A stretch of 64,000 nucleotides of DNA from contig CM043969.1 of NCBI GenBank assembly GCA_014529385.2, positions 37,197,922 through 37,261,921 of the forward strand, given 5' to 3'. Origin of the DNA: Adiantum capillus-veneris (taxonomy: Eukaryota > Streptophyta > Polypodiopsida > Polypodiales > Pteridaceae). This document shows positions 42,340 to 54,000 of the stretch, piece by piece. A model generated the notes under the pieces. The model saw only the letters and a list, made by a program, of their open reading frames with translations. It ran no database searches and had not been told where the DNA came from. How positions within the stretch are numbered: the stretch's first letter is position 1; each line of letters starts with the position of its first letter. The position numbers were made by a program, and so were the translations under genes.

Positions 42340-43117
42340 TTACTCTACTGTAGCATTGTAAGCATTGACAAGGTCCATATTATCCTTAAGTTGTGTTCCT
42401 TGCATCCATCTAGCATCTTCAAAAGGATAATTTTTTAATTTAATAAGATACCTTCGGATAATCTTAACATGTCTTAGCACCTTGTCTTCATGTCGAAGGA
42501 TGAAATCGGGTTGGAGCACCTCTTCTTGATCCTCGATCTCTGAAGGGTCTTCAATAATTGCTTCTCTTGGTGGCTCTCCCTTGTAAGGCTTGAGTTGGCT
42601 CACATGAAAAGCATTGTGTATGAGCCAATGATTAGGAAACATTAATTGATAAGTCATCTCTTTGATTGACTTAAGAATTTGAAAACGACCGTAGTATCTT
42701 TTTGCTAACTTAGCATAACACTTCTAGTGGCCCGTAGGATTCTTGCCCGTAGTTGGGAGATTTTAGCAAGACCCAATCAATTTCCTTAGAAGCTAAGGCT
42801 CTTTTGTGCTTGTTAGTAGCATCTTTTTGCCTTTGCTGTGAGATGGATATAGCCTCTTTAATCTTTTGAAAGTTTCTTGTAGATCTCATTTATAATCATC
42901 AACAACAAAGATCTTCCCATGTACCTTAAGTAGCAAGAGACTTTGTGATCTTCCCTCTATGACCTCAAAAGGTGCCTTTCCTATAGACGTATGTACAATG
43001 TTATTGTACGCATACTCTACAAGGCGTAAGTACTTCTCCCATTGTGAGCCTCAGGGGGTTCACCTTTCAGTACCCTCCAATATAACATGTGTTCGTGGGG
43101 TTAAAAAACTCCCTCTT
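42340..43117 (-). pseudogene. Integrase C-terminus and chromodomain of the interrupted (outer) chromovirus
   Basis: The minus frame 42340-42657 contains HNAFHVSQLKPYKGEPP, the usual end of the gypsy integrase C-terminal domain, then EVLQPDFILRHEDKVLRHVKIIRRYLIKLK and FEDARWM, a chromodomain. Upstream, broken frames (to 43117) carry KLAKRYYGRFQILKSI, the GPY/F-like part (here YGRF). Family role: the chromodomain directs integration to certain chromatin. The gene continues at 49034 after the nested element. Confidence 0.8.
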
Positions 43118-43274
43118 TGTAATACCTTGAGTGACTAGACCTTAGGATCAACCTCCCAACCTCTCATTGAAGACAGGATCCTAGCTCCTTGCTCTAGACG
43201 GATCCCCTGTCCACACTGCCTAGCCTTGCCCCTGGCCTAGTCCGTGACTCCCTAGCCTTGCCTTTTTCTTGACA
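43118..43274 (-). repeat. 3' LTR of the nested chromovirus
   Basis: 157 bp, similar to 48875-49033 with several substitutions and small indels. The purine-rich minus strand CTTAAGGGGGGAG at 43276-43288 next to it is the polypurine tract. Confidence 0.9.
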
Positions 43275-43290
43275 TTACTCCCCCCTTAAG
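43275..43290 (-). promoter_or_regulatory. Polypurine tract of the nested chromovirus
   Basis: On the minus strand AAGGGGGGAG ends next to the LTR start. The stop of the integrase-chromodomain frame lies within this stretch. Confidence 0.8.
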
Positions 43291-45590
43291 GAAGAGTTTT
43301 CGTCCTCAAAAACAAAATCTTCTTAAAAGCACTAATGTTTTTCCAAGTGGCACCTTCCTCGGGTCGATCTTTCCACTTGATTAAAGCTTTTCGACGTACA
43401 TGATGACATGTACATAAATCATGATAGTCAAGAATGCATTCAGGTTCATGCGGTAGGGTATGAGGTTCAACGAAGTCGACCAGAATCTTTTGGTCAATGA
43501 CATTGTCGTCCCCATGTAATTGCTTACATAAACGTCTTACATGAAACACCGGATGGATACAAGAATGTGTGGGTAACAATATTTTGTAGGCACGATCACC
43601 AACTCGCTTGAGTATTTTGAAAAGCCCACAATATCTTGGAGATAATTTAGGTGTTGGCCCAGTTTTTAGACTTTTTGAATTCTCTAACACACGTAAAAAT
43701 ACTTCCTCCCCTTCCTTAAAGGTAACTTGTCGATGTTTCTCATCAGCGTACTTCTTATACAGATCCTGCACTTGTCAGATGTTCTGACAAGCGAGTTTCA
43801 GAATATCCATATGGGCTTGGAGAAAATCCTTAACCTATTGGAGTGTTTCATTTGCCAACCCCACCGTAATAGGTGACCTAGGTTGAAAACCATACATGAG
43901 CATGAAAGGACTAAATCCTGTCGTGACATGCTTAGCACTATTGTAAGCAAACTCAAGAAGAGGTAGATATTCTTCCCAGTCTGTTTGTTTCTTGCTAACA
44001 TATGCGCGTATCATATCCTCTAGCACTTGGTTAACTCGTTCAGTCTAACCATCTGTTTCTAGATGATCGATTGTACTGAGGTTGAGTTGTGTACCCAATT
44101 GTTTAAACACGACCCTCCAAAAATGACAGTTGAAATTGGGATCACGATCACTCACAATGTTACTTGGCAAGCCATGTACAACTTGTATAGATTGTCCACA
44201 AATAACTTGGATAATTCTGGAGTCTTAATTGTTGATTTGGTTGGAATAAACTTACATAGTTTAGTCAACCAATCTATGACCACCCATACTGAGTCATGAC
44301 CTCATACAGTGGTTGGTAAACCCACAATAAAATCCATAGAGATACTTTCCAATTTCCCATTGGGAATCTCCAAAGGATGTAAGAATCCTCATGCCTTCAC
44401 GTACTCTGCTTTGTTGACATTTTTGGCAATGCAAGACATAATCTTGAACAAAGCCATGTAAGCATGTCCAGTAAAATTGTCGTCGTACGAGAGCATAAGT
44501 CTTTTTAATACCCGGGTTCCCTACACTTGGACTGTCATGCCATTCATAAAGAATGCGGCGCCGAATGTCTGTGTCTATCGGTACACAAACCCTCCCCTTA
44601 TTGGGTAGGTACCCATTCTCGATGGTAAAATTATTCCATCGTTGTAGTTCATCACTTGACAGAGGAGAACTGTGTGTGGAGGTTAACGATACACTACCAG
44701 CATTGGAGTGAGAAGGATCCCTCATTTGCACATGGCTCCACACTTTGGCATATGCATCGTCCTGCTCATATTTTCCCTTTAGAGAATCCAAAAATTCACT
44801 GCAAAGTTCCGTGAACAAGAGAGAATTGATCTCAGGCATACGACTAAGAGCATCAGTTACCACATTGTATCGTCCTTTACGATGTCGGAGCTTTGCGTCA
44901 TATTCCTAAAGAATCTCAACCCACCTGGCTTTTCGACCCTTCAAGTCGATTTGTTGTGTAAACCATTTAATGCTTTCATGGTCAAACACAATCTCAAATT
45001 GAGCGCCATACAAATAATGTCTCCATGTTTTCAAGGCAGACACTATTGCATAGAGTTTGCGTTCATAAGCAGAATAATTTTGTTGTGTTGAATCAAGCTT
45101 CTTGCTTTCAAATGCAATTGGCCGCCCTTCTTGTAGCAGGACTGCTCCAATAGCACTGTATTGGCATCCATTTCCAAAATGAATGGTTTCAAAGGATCTA
45201 CAATAGCTAGAATTGGAGATGTAGCTAATGCATCCTTGAGCGTATCAAAACTATGCTATTGAGCGGGCCCCCACTGAAAGGTCTTGCCCTTGCCTTTTAG
45301 CTAGTTCGTTATGGGAACAACAATATTAGCATAGTTTTTAACAAACCTTCGATAAAAACCTGCAAAGCCCAAAAAAATATGTAACTCTTCCAGATTATTA
45401 GGAGAAGGCCACCGTTGAATGGTATCCACTTTGGATTGATCCATGTGAAGCCCAGTAGTTGAAATAACATGCCCAAGATAGTGAATTTCCTCCTTCAGAA
45501 AATGATACTTGGATTATTTGGCATATAATTGATTTGTTCGTAACAATTCAAACACTTGTCTGATGTTGTAAGTGTTCTTCCTCAGAAGCA
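43286..45590 (-). pseudogene. Chromovirus RNase H, integrase and chromodomain, broken
   Basis: Integrase N-terminal zinc part at 44294-44863 (HDSPSVGNPGIKKTYALVRRQFYW, then CQKCQQSR). The core is partly lost or shifted between 44030 and 44290; its end is at 43798-44026 ([18 protein letters not shown]). The C-terminal domain (LSPRYCGLFKILKRVG) and a chromodomain (ILDYHDLCTCHHVRRKALIKWKDRP, ATWKN) are in one frame, 43286-43771. RNase H remnants lie at about 44860-45300. The frame is broken several times. Confidence 0.85.
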
Positions 45591-46407
45591 CTGTATACTA
45601 GAATGTTATCAAGAAAAAGATAACAAATTTTCCCAAGTATGGTTTCAAGACACTATCCATAAGTGTCATGAATGTTGCGGGCGCATTGGTTAACCCAAAA
45701 GGCATAACCAAAAACTCATAGTGTCCAAACCTTGTTCGAAATGCAGTTTTGGGTATATAACCAAGTTGAATATGTACTTGGTGATAACCCGATCGAAAGT
45801 CTATTTTCATAAAAATACGAGTATGAGTGAGCTTGTCAAACAACTCATCCACGCGTGGCAATGGGTATTTGTTCTTAACATTAACCGCATTTAAGCCACG
45901 ATAGTCTACGCACATGCGCATTCTACCATCTTTTTTCTTCACTAATAGGATAGGAGAAGCCCATGGTGAAGAACTGGGTGGGATAACTCCTCTGCTAAGA
46001 TAGTCAGCAAGCTGACGTTCCACCTCAGTAGCTTCAGAGTAACTCATTCGGTAGGGTGGTTTACTTATTGGTTTACTGCCTGCGACCACATCGATGCTAT
46101 GTTGCACCGATCGTGTCGGCGGTAATCCTGATGGAAAATCATTAGGAAAAACCTCGTGAAATTGATTTAATAAATTTTTTAAATCACTAGTAACCTTTGC
46201 TTGTTGAGAAGTAGCCATTGGTGGAAGAGATGAGAAAGAAGCATGCGGCATTGAGGAATGTCCAACGTATTCAATATTGAAAAGAAAATGAGATAATGAG
46301 TAACACAAGAAAACTTGATCTATTTCATTATTAGAAACGAGTTGCATAAGCTCAAATGTACATATCATTGGTGAGGAAGGCACATCCTTTTCTCCTAACA
46401 ACAACAC
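45590..46407 (-). pseudogene. Chromovirus reverse transcriptase, damaged at the catalytic box
   Basis: The 269-codon frame has [55 protein letters not shown] and [14 protein letters not shown] in the right order. Just before the catalytic box the frame shifts: the next phase reads FLDNILVY where FxDDILVY is expected, so the second catalytic aspartate is asparagine. Both changes mean no active enzyme. Confidence 0.88.
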
Positions 46408-46621
46408 ATTGCGCCATGGGATTCAAACATCAAACTGTTGTGCTCGTAGCTATGCTTCAATGATGGTCCTAGGCTATGCAACCATTCCCTACCACGTACC
46501 ACATCTGCCCTCTCCATGTTCATAACCTAAAAATCCAAGGATGTGGAATAGCCTTGTATTTTCAACGGTACAACTCGGACTTGAGTGTCCCAGATTTCGG
46601 CATTATAACCACTCATCATTG

Positions 46622-46990
46622 CTACCTTGTAGCGATGGGAACTTGGAGTTTGGGGCAATTTGAGTTTTTCCACCAATGCATAATTAATAAATTGTGAGTT
46701 GCACCGTCATCTACCAAGATACGCACCTTGTGCCCTTGCAGAGATACATGCATACATACTAATTCATGTGGACCAAAGGTTTGTTGCCACATGGAAGCGG
46801 TGATACAGTATTCATGTACCACCTTGGTATGTGTTACTTCCATCGTAGAGAATCGTGAGGAAGATTCAAGAGGCAGCAGTTGCACCGTGTGCACTGCTTT
46901 CTCCTTGCCATGAGCAGCAGATTTCCCTTGGGACAATCCTTTTTTCCATGGCTGCTTCCCAAGCATTGAAAACATAACTTCTCTTTTTTA
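46622..46990 (-). pseudogene. Chromovirus zinc knuckle and protease
   Basis: At 46920-46985 a zinc knuckle, CFQCLGSSHGKKDC, lies in one phase. The protease follows in another phase (46622-46975) with VRILVDDGATHNLL at the active site and an upstream HVSLQGHKV strand. The phase change between them is a frameshift. Confidence 0.75.
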
Positions 46991-47005
46991 GCCTTATCAA
47001 AGTCC

Positions 47006-48029
47006 TCAAGAGAGAGAGGACCACGGGACCCCCTTGGGTTTCTTAGCTACTTCTGAATTGGCTACTATAAATTTCCTTTTATTGTGCCCATATTGTGTGT
47101 GTGTATTACCATGTGTATTAGCAAGCACGTGATTATTATGTGATTTCTTTTCATCTGGATCATCATGAATGTGTGCTTTTACTATGGCCTCCTCAAGTGT
47201 TTTAGGGTCTTGAGTCTTGACGTGCTTCTTAAGCTCTGGCGTCAAACCGCGGATAAATCCACGTACTTGCTGAAAGGTGTCTAGTCCTTCCAACTTGAGG
47301 ATAACATCTCGATAGTGAGAGATATATTCAAGTAATGATGGGTGTTGGCGCATGGAACACGTGTCCCAAGCCGTCCAATTTCAATCTGCCTCATTTGTAG
47401 GCAAAAATTCTTTTCAAAACATAGCCTCAAAGGCTGCCCAACTCTATGATATGATATTCTTCTCCTTGAGAGACATGTACCATCTGTAGGCCTTGCCTTC
47501 CAGAGTTAGACTTGTTTGTAGTGATCTGACTGCATCCGGAGTACGCTGTAAGGCGTGAATTCCATCCCACTTGCTGAGAAAGATATTCACTGCATCCTTA
47601 TTGCAATCTCGATCCTCTCCCTTAAAAGTTGGTGGTTTGGTGTTTTTCAACAACTCGTCCACCTCCTTTGCATGTGAGAGTGAGCAAAGAATCCAGAGAT
47701 GGACCTTGTCCATGATCAGAAGGGCCTTGCCCTTCTGATCACTCATGAGTGGCAGTGTGCTCATGCATGTGTGTGTCAATAGGGCCCTTGTCCTGCTGCT
47801 GCATAAATTGTATCACTAACGTAGATAATTTAGTGACATTTTTATTTAAAGATGCAAAATTTCCTTCCATTACTGATATGCGTGTCTGAAGTGCACAAAA
47901 TTCCTGAATATCAAGCAATTCATAAGCGTCATCACTTCCCGTAGCGTTGTGGGCACCCTTCGTGAGAGCATCCAGTCGCGAGCCAGCATAGGTATGATCA
48001 GGTGTATGATGCGCAAAATCAAATGTCAT
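47006..48029 (-). pseudogene. Chromovirus Gag, broken into three frames
   Basis: Start is probably in the frame 47739-48029, which has a likely coiled coil (LQTRISVMEGNFASLNKNVTKL). The frame 47444-47779 has PTFKGEDRDCNKDAVNIFLSKW and SLTLEGKAYRWYMSL; 47006-47353 has LLEYISHYRDVILKLEGL and VRGFIRGLTPELKKHV. All are typical of chromovirus Gag. Frameshifts separate them. 48030-48860 is the untranslated leader. Confidence 0.8.
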
Positions 48030-48860
48030 ATTGATATCTGAATTTATGGCAACACCGTGCAGTGTAAGGAAAAGAAAGAAGAATACCTTGAGTTGAATAA
48101 TAATCCCGTAGTCATAGTTTTCATCGCAGTCGGTAATTAACCATGCTAATTACGTTGGATACTTGTTTGAAAACTTAAAAGTCATCGTCAACGAAGCTTG
48201 ATGCGATGCTACAATTTCTGCAATTTGGAAGAAGTAGCAAGGAATTGACGTCCTGTCGAAGAAGTTCTCGGCCCTTTGTCGAGGTTATGCTGCCCTTGAT
48301 CAGGTACCAAATTGAGGTTCAAAGCCAAAATTATTACCGTACAGTAATTAAGCGCAAAATTTTGTAACTTAATCACTCCTGGCTTGCTGAATAGTATGCC
48401 GAGAATTGAGGATTGTGCCCCTCTTTGTATGCTGAGACCCATTTGGGTTGTAAGGGTGTATGCCGGGGTGGGCATGCACCCTATATTAACAACTTTGCCC
48501 AAAGTTTTTGGCCTTAGGGCAACGTGTGAAAATCCATGCCAAAAACGATGATGGCATTTTGCTGCAGGCCGTCGAGAGGCGAGGAAGCTCACAATGCTGC
48601 GTGAAGTGCTCGATTGAGCCCGCCTCAGAAACGAGATCCCCTCAGCACGGGCTCGTGTGCCGTTCAAGGCCAAAAATGTGTGCGTTGGAGCAGGTGATCC
48701 CGTTGCCTTCCTCCCTTGCAAGCGGGGTTGTCCACCCAAGAACTCTCGTCGAGTTTGTTGTGTAGAGAAGCTTCATGGCTTCACGCCTTCATGCACTTGC
48801 AAGAAAAGCTCCAAAGAGGTGTGGCTCTCCACGCCTTTGTGTCCCCCAAAAAAGTCATTG

Positions 48861-48873
48861 GCTCTTGATACCA
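48861..48873 (-). promoter_or_regulatory. Primer-binding site of the nested chromovirus (tRNA-Met type)
   Basis: The minus strand reads TGGTATCAAGAGC one base inside the 5' LTR. It matches the initiator tRNA-Met complement with one extra A. Confidence 0.8.
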
Positions 48874-48874
48874 G

Positions 48875-49033
48875 TGTAATACCTTGAGTGACTAGACCTT
48901 AGGATCCTCCTCCCGACCTCCCATTATAAAGGCAAGCTCCTAGCCCCTTGCCCTAGATGGATCCCGTGTCCACACTGCCTAGCATGGCCCCTGGCCTAAT
49001 CCGTGACTCCCTGGCCTTGCCTTTGTCCTGACA
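48875..49033 (-). repeat. 5' LTR of the nested chromovirus
   Basis: 159 bp, TGTAATACC to CTGACA, followed by the CTCTT target duplication. Confidence 0.92.
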
Positions 49034-50865
49034 CTCTTTTAACATGTCTGAATGAATAAAATGACCCATTATTTTTTATAAAAAATTCAAAATTGAATAT
49101 AAAAACCTCTTATTTTAATGTATCTCTGTTAAATTGCCTAGATCTTTTGCATTTAAAAACCCCTCCTTTCGAACTCACGTTATACATTAACATGATTACA
49201 TAGTGCACCCCCCGAGTTGTGAGCGTTGATCTACTTTTGTAACATAAGCTTTTTGTAGATCAAGACTTGTAAGGTTAGCTATCTCACTTTGGCCATCCAT
49301 TTATGGATGACAGGCCAAAGAGAAATTTAATCTTGTACCTAGATTCTCAACGAGACCCTTCCAAAAATCACTGGTCATTATAGGATCTCTGTCTGACACT
49401 ATGGATGTTGGCAAGCCTTGGTACTTGAAAATCTAGGACATGAAGGGGGTTGCCATTTGATGTGCCTTAATAGTCTTTTTAACATGTATAAAGTGTGTTT
49501 GTTTGCTAAACCTGTTGACTATTGTCCATATCCTATATTCCCATAGATAGAATTCAAAATCCAAAGATAAATCCATGGATATGCTCTCCCATGGTGAATT
49601 AGGAATGGGTAATGGATGGTGCAATTCAGGTTTCTTCCCTCTATCATACTTTGTCTTTTGGCATACCACACATTTTGAAACATACTCTTGTATGTCTATT
49701 TTCATGGTAGGCCAATTGAAGTACATCTCTAATCCTTGAAAAGTAGGTTGAATCCCTCTATGCCCTGCATAAGGAGGTGCACGGGACTCATACATTACTT
49801 TCTCACGGAGCGATCTAGTAACCCATAGCCTATTTCCATAGAGAAGGTAACCATCTTGCAAGGTGAATGGTTCCTCTTTCTTCCCTAATACAAGGTCTGA
49901 AATCACATCCTTGAAATTGGTATCAGTAGCATTCTCATCTATCATAAAAGATAGATCATTTTGTGAGTCGCAATAGATACCACATTTGCTCTCAATTGTC
50001 GTGATAGTGCATCGACCACTTGATTGTGCTTTCCAACAATGTGATCAATATAAAAATTAAATTGCAAAAGAAAATTGGCCCACCTCATTATTTTTCAAGG
50101 GAGCTTGGTTTTTGTCATGAAGTACTTGAGGATTTTGTGATCCGTGTGTAGGATGAATGGAGTCCCCAGAAGATAGTGCTTCCATGAGTCTAAAACATGT
50201 AGAACAGCTAGTAGCTTCCTTTTGTATATGCCAATACTCGCTCATCGGAATTGAGTCTTTGACTCTTGTATGCTATGGCATGCCCTTCTTGAAGAAAAAC
50301 TTCTCCAAGTCAATCACCACAAGAATCACATTGGACCTCAAATGGCTTTGAGAGATCCGGTAGTGCAAGCACATGTTGAGAGATAAGCTTTTTTTTAGCT
50401 TCTCAAAAGCATCTTGCTCTGTTGTAGTCCATGTATACCTAATGCTCTTTTTTGTTAAAGTCATGTAATGGTCCTACTGTTAGCAATAATTTTTCTATGA
50501 AGAGTCTATAATATGCACATATACCAATAAAGCTTCGTAGCTCGTGTAGATTCCTTGGATTAGGCAATCCTTTTATTACCTCTAGCTTTGCTGGATCCTT
50601 TTGGATTCCATCTTGAGAGATAATGTGACCTAAGTTTTGAGTCTCTTGTAGGAAAAATTCACTCTTCTTTTGATTAATGAAAACATTATTCTCTGAGAAC
50701 TTGAAAGATTACCTAGAGATATTGCTTATGCTCCTCAAGAGAATCAAAGTAGATAATAATATCATCAAAGAACACTCCAGCAAACTTGCAGTGGGGCCTA
50801 AAAATTTTCTCCATTATGTGGCCGAAGCATTTGTCAAGCCAAAAGGCATGACAAGATATTCTTAA
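49034..50865 (-). pseudogene. Outer chromovirus: reverse transcriptase end, RNase H and integrase
   Basis: This is the upstream half of the gene ending at 42340-43117. The integrase zinc part and start of the core lie in 49433-49945 (YAGHRGIQPTFQGLEMYFNW, CVVCQKTKYDRG, SISMDLSLDF). RNase H is in about 49950-50470 in broken frames. At 50470-50865 a translated series reads [14 protein letters not shown], then FFDDIIIYFDSLEEHKQYL, with the catalytic aspartates kept, but with stops. Homology stops at about 50865, before the first half of reverse transcriptase, so this element is truncated. Confidence 0.85.
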
Positions 50866-51129
50866 AGATACAATGCACAATCAATCAGAGGCCTAGTTGG
50901 GTGCCTATAAATAGGTCCCATTGCTTCATTTTACGGGCTAGTCATTTAAGAGACTAGTGTTACTCTTTTGTACTATTTTCTAATATAAATTTGTACTTGC
51001 AGTATTTGAATATATTCTATTTCTAGTTCTAGTCTCTTGTCTTCTATTTTCATTTCAATATTTATCCCATCATATGCTATCTGAATTTTGACCGTCTGAT
51101 TTGATCTAACTAACTCTAACACTCCAACT
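50866..51129. other. Spacer with TATA-like sequence
   Basis: AT-rich DNA without a gene. CCTATAAATAGG at about 50908-50919 is a good TATA-type sequence on either strand and could belong to an LTR remnant. No boundary could be fixed. Confidence 0.4.
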
Positions 51130-52242
51130 TGGAGTAGCTACCAAAGGTGACCAGATCATTCCATTTTGGCAATCATAGTGGTTAGTTGAATAGCTCTTGA
51201 CAAAGAATCTATCTCCTAATTGGGGTTTGGAGTTAGCTAATGTTAACTGAGTCAACATCAATTAACAAAAGCTGCTAAAGACTGAAGACGTACAGATGCA
51301 CATCGAAGATCAAAGTGAAGAAGCAGTAAAGATTGGAGTTACACATTTTCCACATTTTTCCAAAATGGTCAAGTATTGTAAATTCTTGATTTATTTCAAA
51401 CCATTGTAATATTTTAATGTGTTACGGGCTCAATGGGAGTTCCAAGTTGTAAAGAACAGGTCAGCTATTGTACCTAGGTTGCAGATACAATAAGTGTGGA
51501 GTCTCAAAGGTCTTGGGCGCCGGACATTACACATTTTAGACCTTGGCTAAGGTATAAAAGCCAACTTTGTAAAGATTTTATTAAGCTTTTGGATAAGAAA
51601 TACACAGTGTGAGCTAACGGATCTCCTTTTCGTGTTTCCTACTCCCTCTCCGATTGTCACATTGCGAATGTGTTTGTTGCATTGCAACCGCAAGTAAGAG
51701 CTCTACGCATTGACGTAAGCCATTCACAGTATTTCGTAGCTTTTGGCATCGCCGACCGTGGCCTAATTTCATCATAAATAGGAATTTACATGTTCAAATC
51801 AAAAACTAAGCATAGGCGGGGTATTGGGACATCATTGCTAAGCATTTAGATGCATTCTGGGTTAAAAACGACTAGGTCAAAAATCCACTTCTGATAATAA
51901 TCGCGATTTTGGAACTTGACCTAAAGTGGGGTTTGAGGCCATAGGCATGTGTGCTTAGGTCTTATAAACTTGTCCTAGAAGTTTCATTACGTTTTGATGT
52001 CATTTGATGCTGTAACGGATGCGAATTGTTTGCCGATGAGCGATTGGCTTTTGGTGATTTTAGTCACTTGAGTGTAGCTTGAGTTAGATGCAAGTTGTTA
52101 GTTGTTTTCCAAGAGATTGACAACCTCTTGTAGCCTCTATGCACTAATCGAGTCAGCTTCATCCCATGGTTTGACAAATTAATCGTGGTTCTCGCTAATA
52201 CTGCAATAAGATAGGATGGTGAGGTTAGACATGCGTCCCACA
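51130..52242 (+). repeat. 5' LTR of a plus-strand element (left boundary uncertain)
   Basis: The right end is fixed by the primer site: the LTR ends CCCACA at 52242. GGTATAAAAGCC at about 51549-51560 is a TATA box in the right strand. The left start at TGGAGTAGC (51130) is a guess because no second LTR is seen in the window. It contains one AATCGCGATT core at 51899-51908. Confidence 0.6.
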
Positions 52243-52244
52243 TT

Positions 52245-52262
52245 TGGCGCCGTTTCTGGGGA
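52245..52262 (+). promoter_or_regulatory. Primer-binding site, tRNA-Asp-like
   Basis: TGGCGCCGTTTCTGGGGA differs at two bases from the perfect complement of plant tRNA-Asp. It lies two bases after the LTR end. Confidence 0.8.
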
Positions 52263-54000
52263 TGAATAGACCTAAACTAGGGAAAACACGAGCGTCTTGT
52301 GTAATTGTCCATTAATTTCCTTTTGGTTCACCTAGAGTAAAACTTTCTTTTAGAAACTGCATACCTTAAGATTGTCGTCTTTTGCTGTGTAGAGGTAGCT
52401 TGGAGGTAAGTTGTACTTGTCGAGTGCCTTTAGGATTGTAGGATTGTAAATTTAGATTAGAATTTGGAGAATTATTAGTAGACGAGACAAGTCTTAAGAT
52501 CAAGGCTCTGAAAAACATTAAAAACACAAGAAAACGAGTGTTATGGACACTTTCCACAACCCCATTGCATGAGAACCTAGAAATAGGGTAAGTAGGATCC
52601 GAGGTGGATTTCAGAACATTGCTCACTCCAAACGAATCATCTGTGAGTTGTTTATGTAAAGTTACAGAGTTTCAGATCTACGGCTAGAAATAGCACGAAA
52701 AGACTCCAAACCACTCAATCCAATTGGAGAGTAAGCCTAAAAGTTGTATGAACCAGTGGGTAAGCTCAAGGACACTTTGAGATAAAATTTTCAAAAGTTT
52801 GTCAAAACTCAGATTATTTACTTTTTCTTGATATTTTAAGCCAAAGTAAGTTTTGACTTGATTTATAGGCTCAAAATAGATCATGAAAAGATTGTCCAGT
52901 GAAAAAGTTCAAAAAAGTGTTCATTTTGGGCCAAAAGTTAATAATCGGGATTATTAACTTTCAGCTTAGATTTGACCAAGGTTCATACCATTGACTCATT
53001 ACATGTGTACAAACAACTTTTGTAAAGGCACAAAAGATTTGGATCACTAAACTGACCAAAAACTGGGTAAAAACTAAAGTTTGTACTGAGTTTTTGAATC
53101 TTGAGTGGGAATTGAGAAAAAAATTATCCAAACTTGATGAAACTTCATACATAGGCTTATATTGATGTGATAAAAACATGTTTACATGCTCAATTGATCA
53201 AAAAGATAAAAAAATTGTCAGTGTAAATAATCGCGATTATTTACATCTGTCCCATTTTGAAAGTTTTTTGACCAAGTCAGCATACCACTAGTTTTACCGT
53301 GTTGTAATAAGCCCACAAACCAAAATTGGCAAGACTTGGATAATTGGATTGAAAATTGTGATCAAATTTGCAAAGTCAGTCTGTGGACAGAAAACTGATG
53401 ACCATTTGACCAAAAATAGTCCAAACTTTATGAAACTTGGCTAGAGACCTTAACTTGAGGTGCTTAACAGATCTGTGTCAAGATTGGAACAAAAACTTAC
53501 AAAAATTTAGCAGAAGTTAATAATCGTAATTATTTACATCTGCTCCAAAAATTGACAATCTTACATATTTGGGCAAACCACACTGTCAAGCAAGCAAGTA
53601 GACCCCACAAATCAATTTTGGTGAAATTTGGATCACAAAAGTGAGACTTAAGCCTGATTCTTGAAATCAGAGTCTGCGGACACAAAATAGTTGATAAACT
53701 TGATGAATCTTGTCCAAATTAAGTTTTAACTTGACTCGGAGACTCGAAAGAGATCATAAAAAGACTATTTAAGGAAAAAGTTGAAAAAATTGTTCATTTT
53801 AGGTCAAACGTTAATAATCGTGATTATTAACTTTTGGCTCAAGCCTGATCAAGATTGATACCATAGACTCTAAGCATGATTGCAAACATCTTTTGTGAAG
53901 GCTCATAGAGTTTGAATCACAATACAGTCTAAAAACTTGGTAAAATTTGAAATCTGTACTGATTGTCGAGAACTTGAGTCTGACTTGGTGGATCTTGTTC
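52263..54000 (+). mobile_element. Non-coding internal region of the plus-strand element, made of about 292-bp degenerate repeats
   Basis: No gag or pol frame is seen. From about 52,900 to 54,000 the sequence consists of four degenerate units of 288-294 bp, each with one palindrome and a similar following text: CAAAC or CAAAT, ACAAC or AAACA then CTTTTGT, and a TTTGGATCA or TTGAATCA block. The first and fourth units are most alike. The element's 3' end was not found, so it is either truncated or a non-coding (LARD-like) element. Confidence 0.6.
52934..53831. repeat. Four AT-rich palindromes with CG-rich centre, 288-294 bp apart
   Basis: Positions: 52934-52961 (13-bp arms AAAGTTAATAATC, 2-bp centre), 53222-53245 (perfect, 12-bp half TGTAAATAATCG), 53516-53537 (imperfect), 53810-53831 (10-bp arms GTTAATAATC, 2-bp centre). 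Starts are 288, 294 and 294 bp apart. The arms vary between copies in a compensated way (TTAAC with GTTAA; TTTACA with TGTAAA). Confidence 0.9.

Larger units (their letters stand above)
43118..49033 (-). mobile_element. Short-LTR chromovirus nested in the outer chromovirus
   Basis: LTRs of 157 bp (43118-43274) and 159 bp (48875-49033) start TGTAATACC and end TTGACA or CTGACA. The target duplication CTCTT (43113-43117 and 49034-49038) is perfect. Primer site and polypurine tract agree with minus orientation. Gene order is gag, protease, reverse transcriptase, RNase H, integrase, chromodomain. The very short LTRs resemble Reina-type chromoviruses. Stops, frameshifts and a changed catalytic box make it inactive. 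Confidence 0.93.

Noticed and set aside
48209-48739. Minus-strand open frame of 176 codons
   Set aside because: It lies in the untranslated leader between primer site and gag of the nested chromovirus, and a plus-strand frame overlaps it; no domain is visible.
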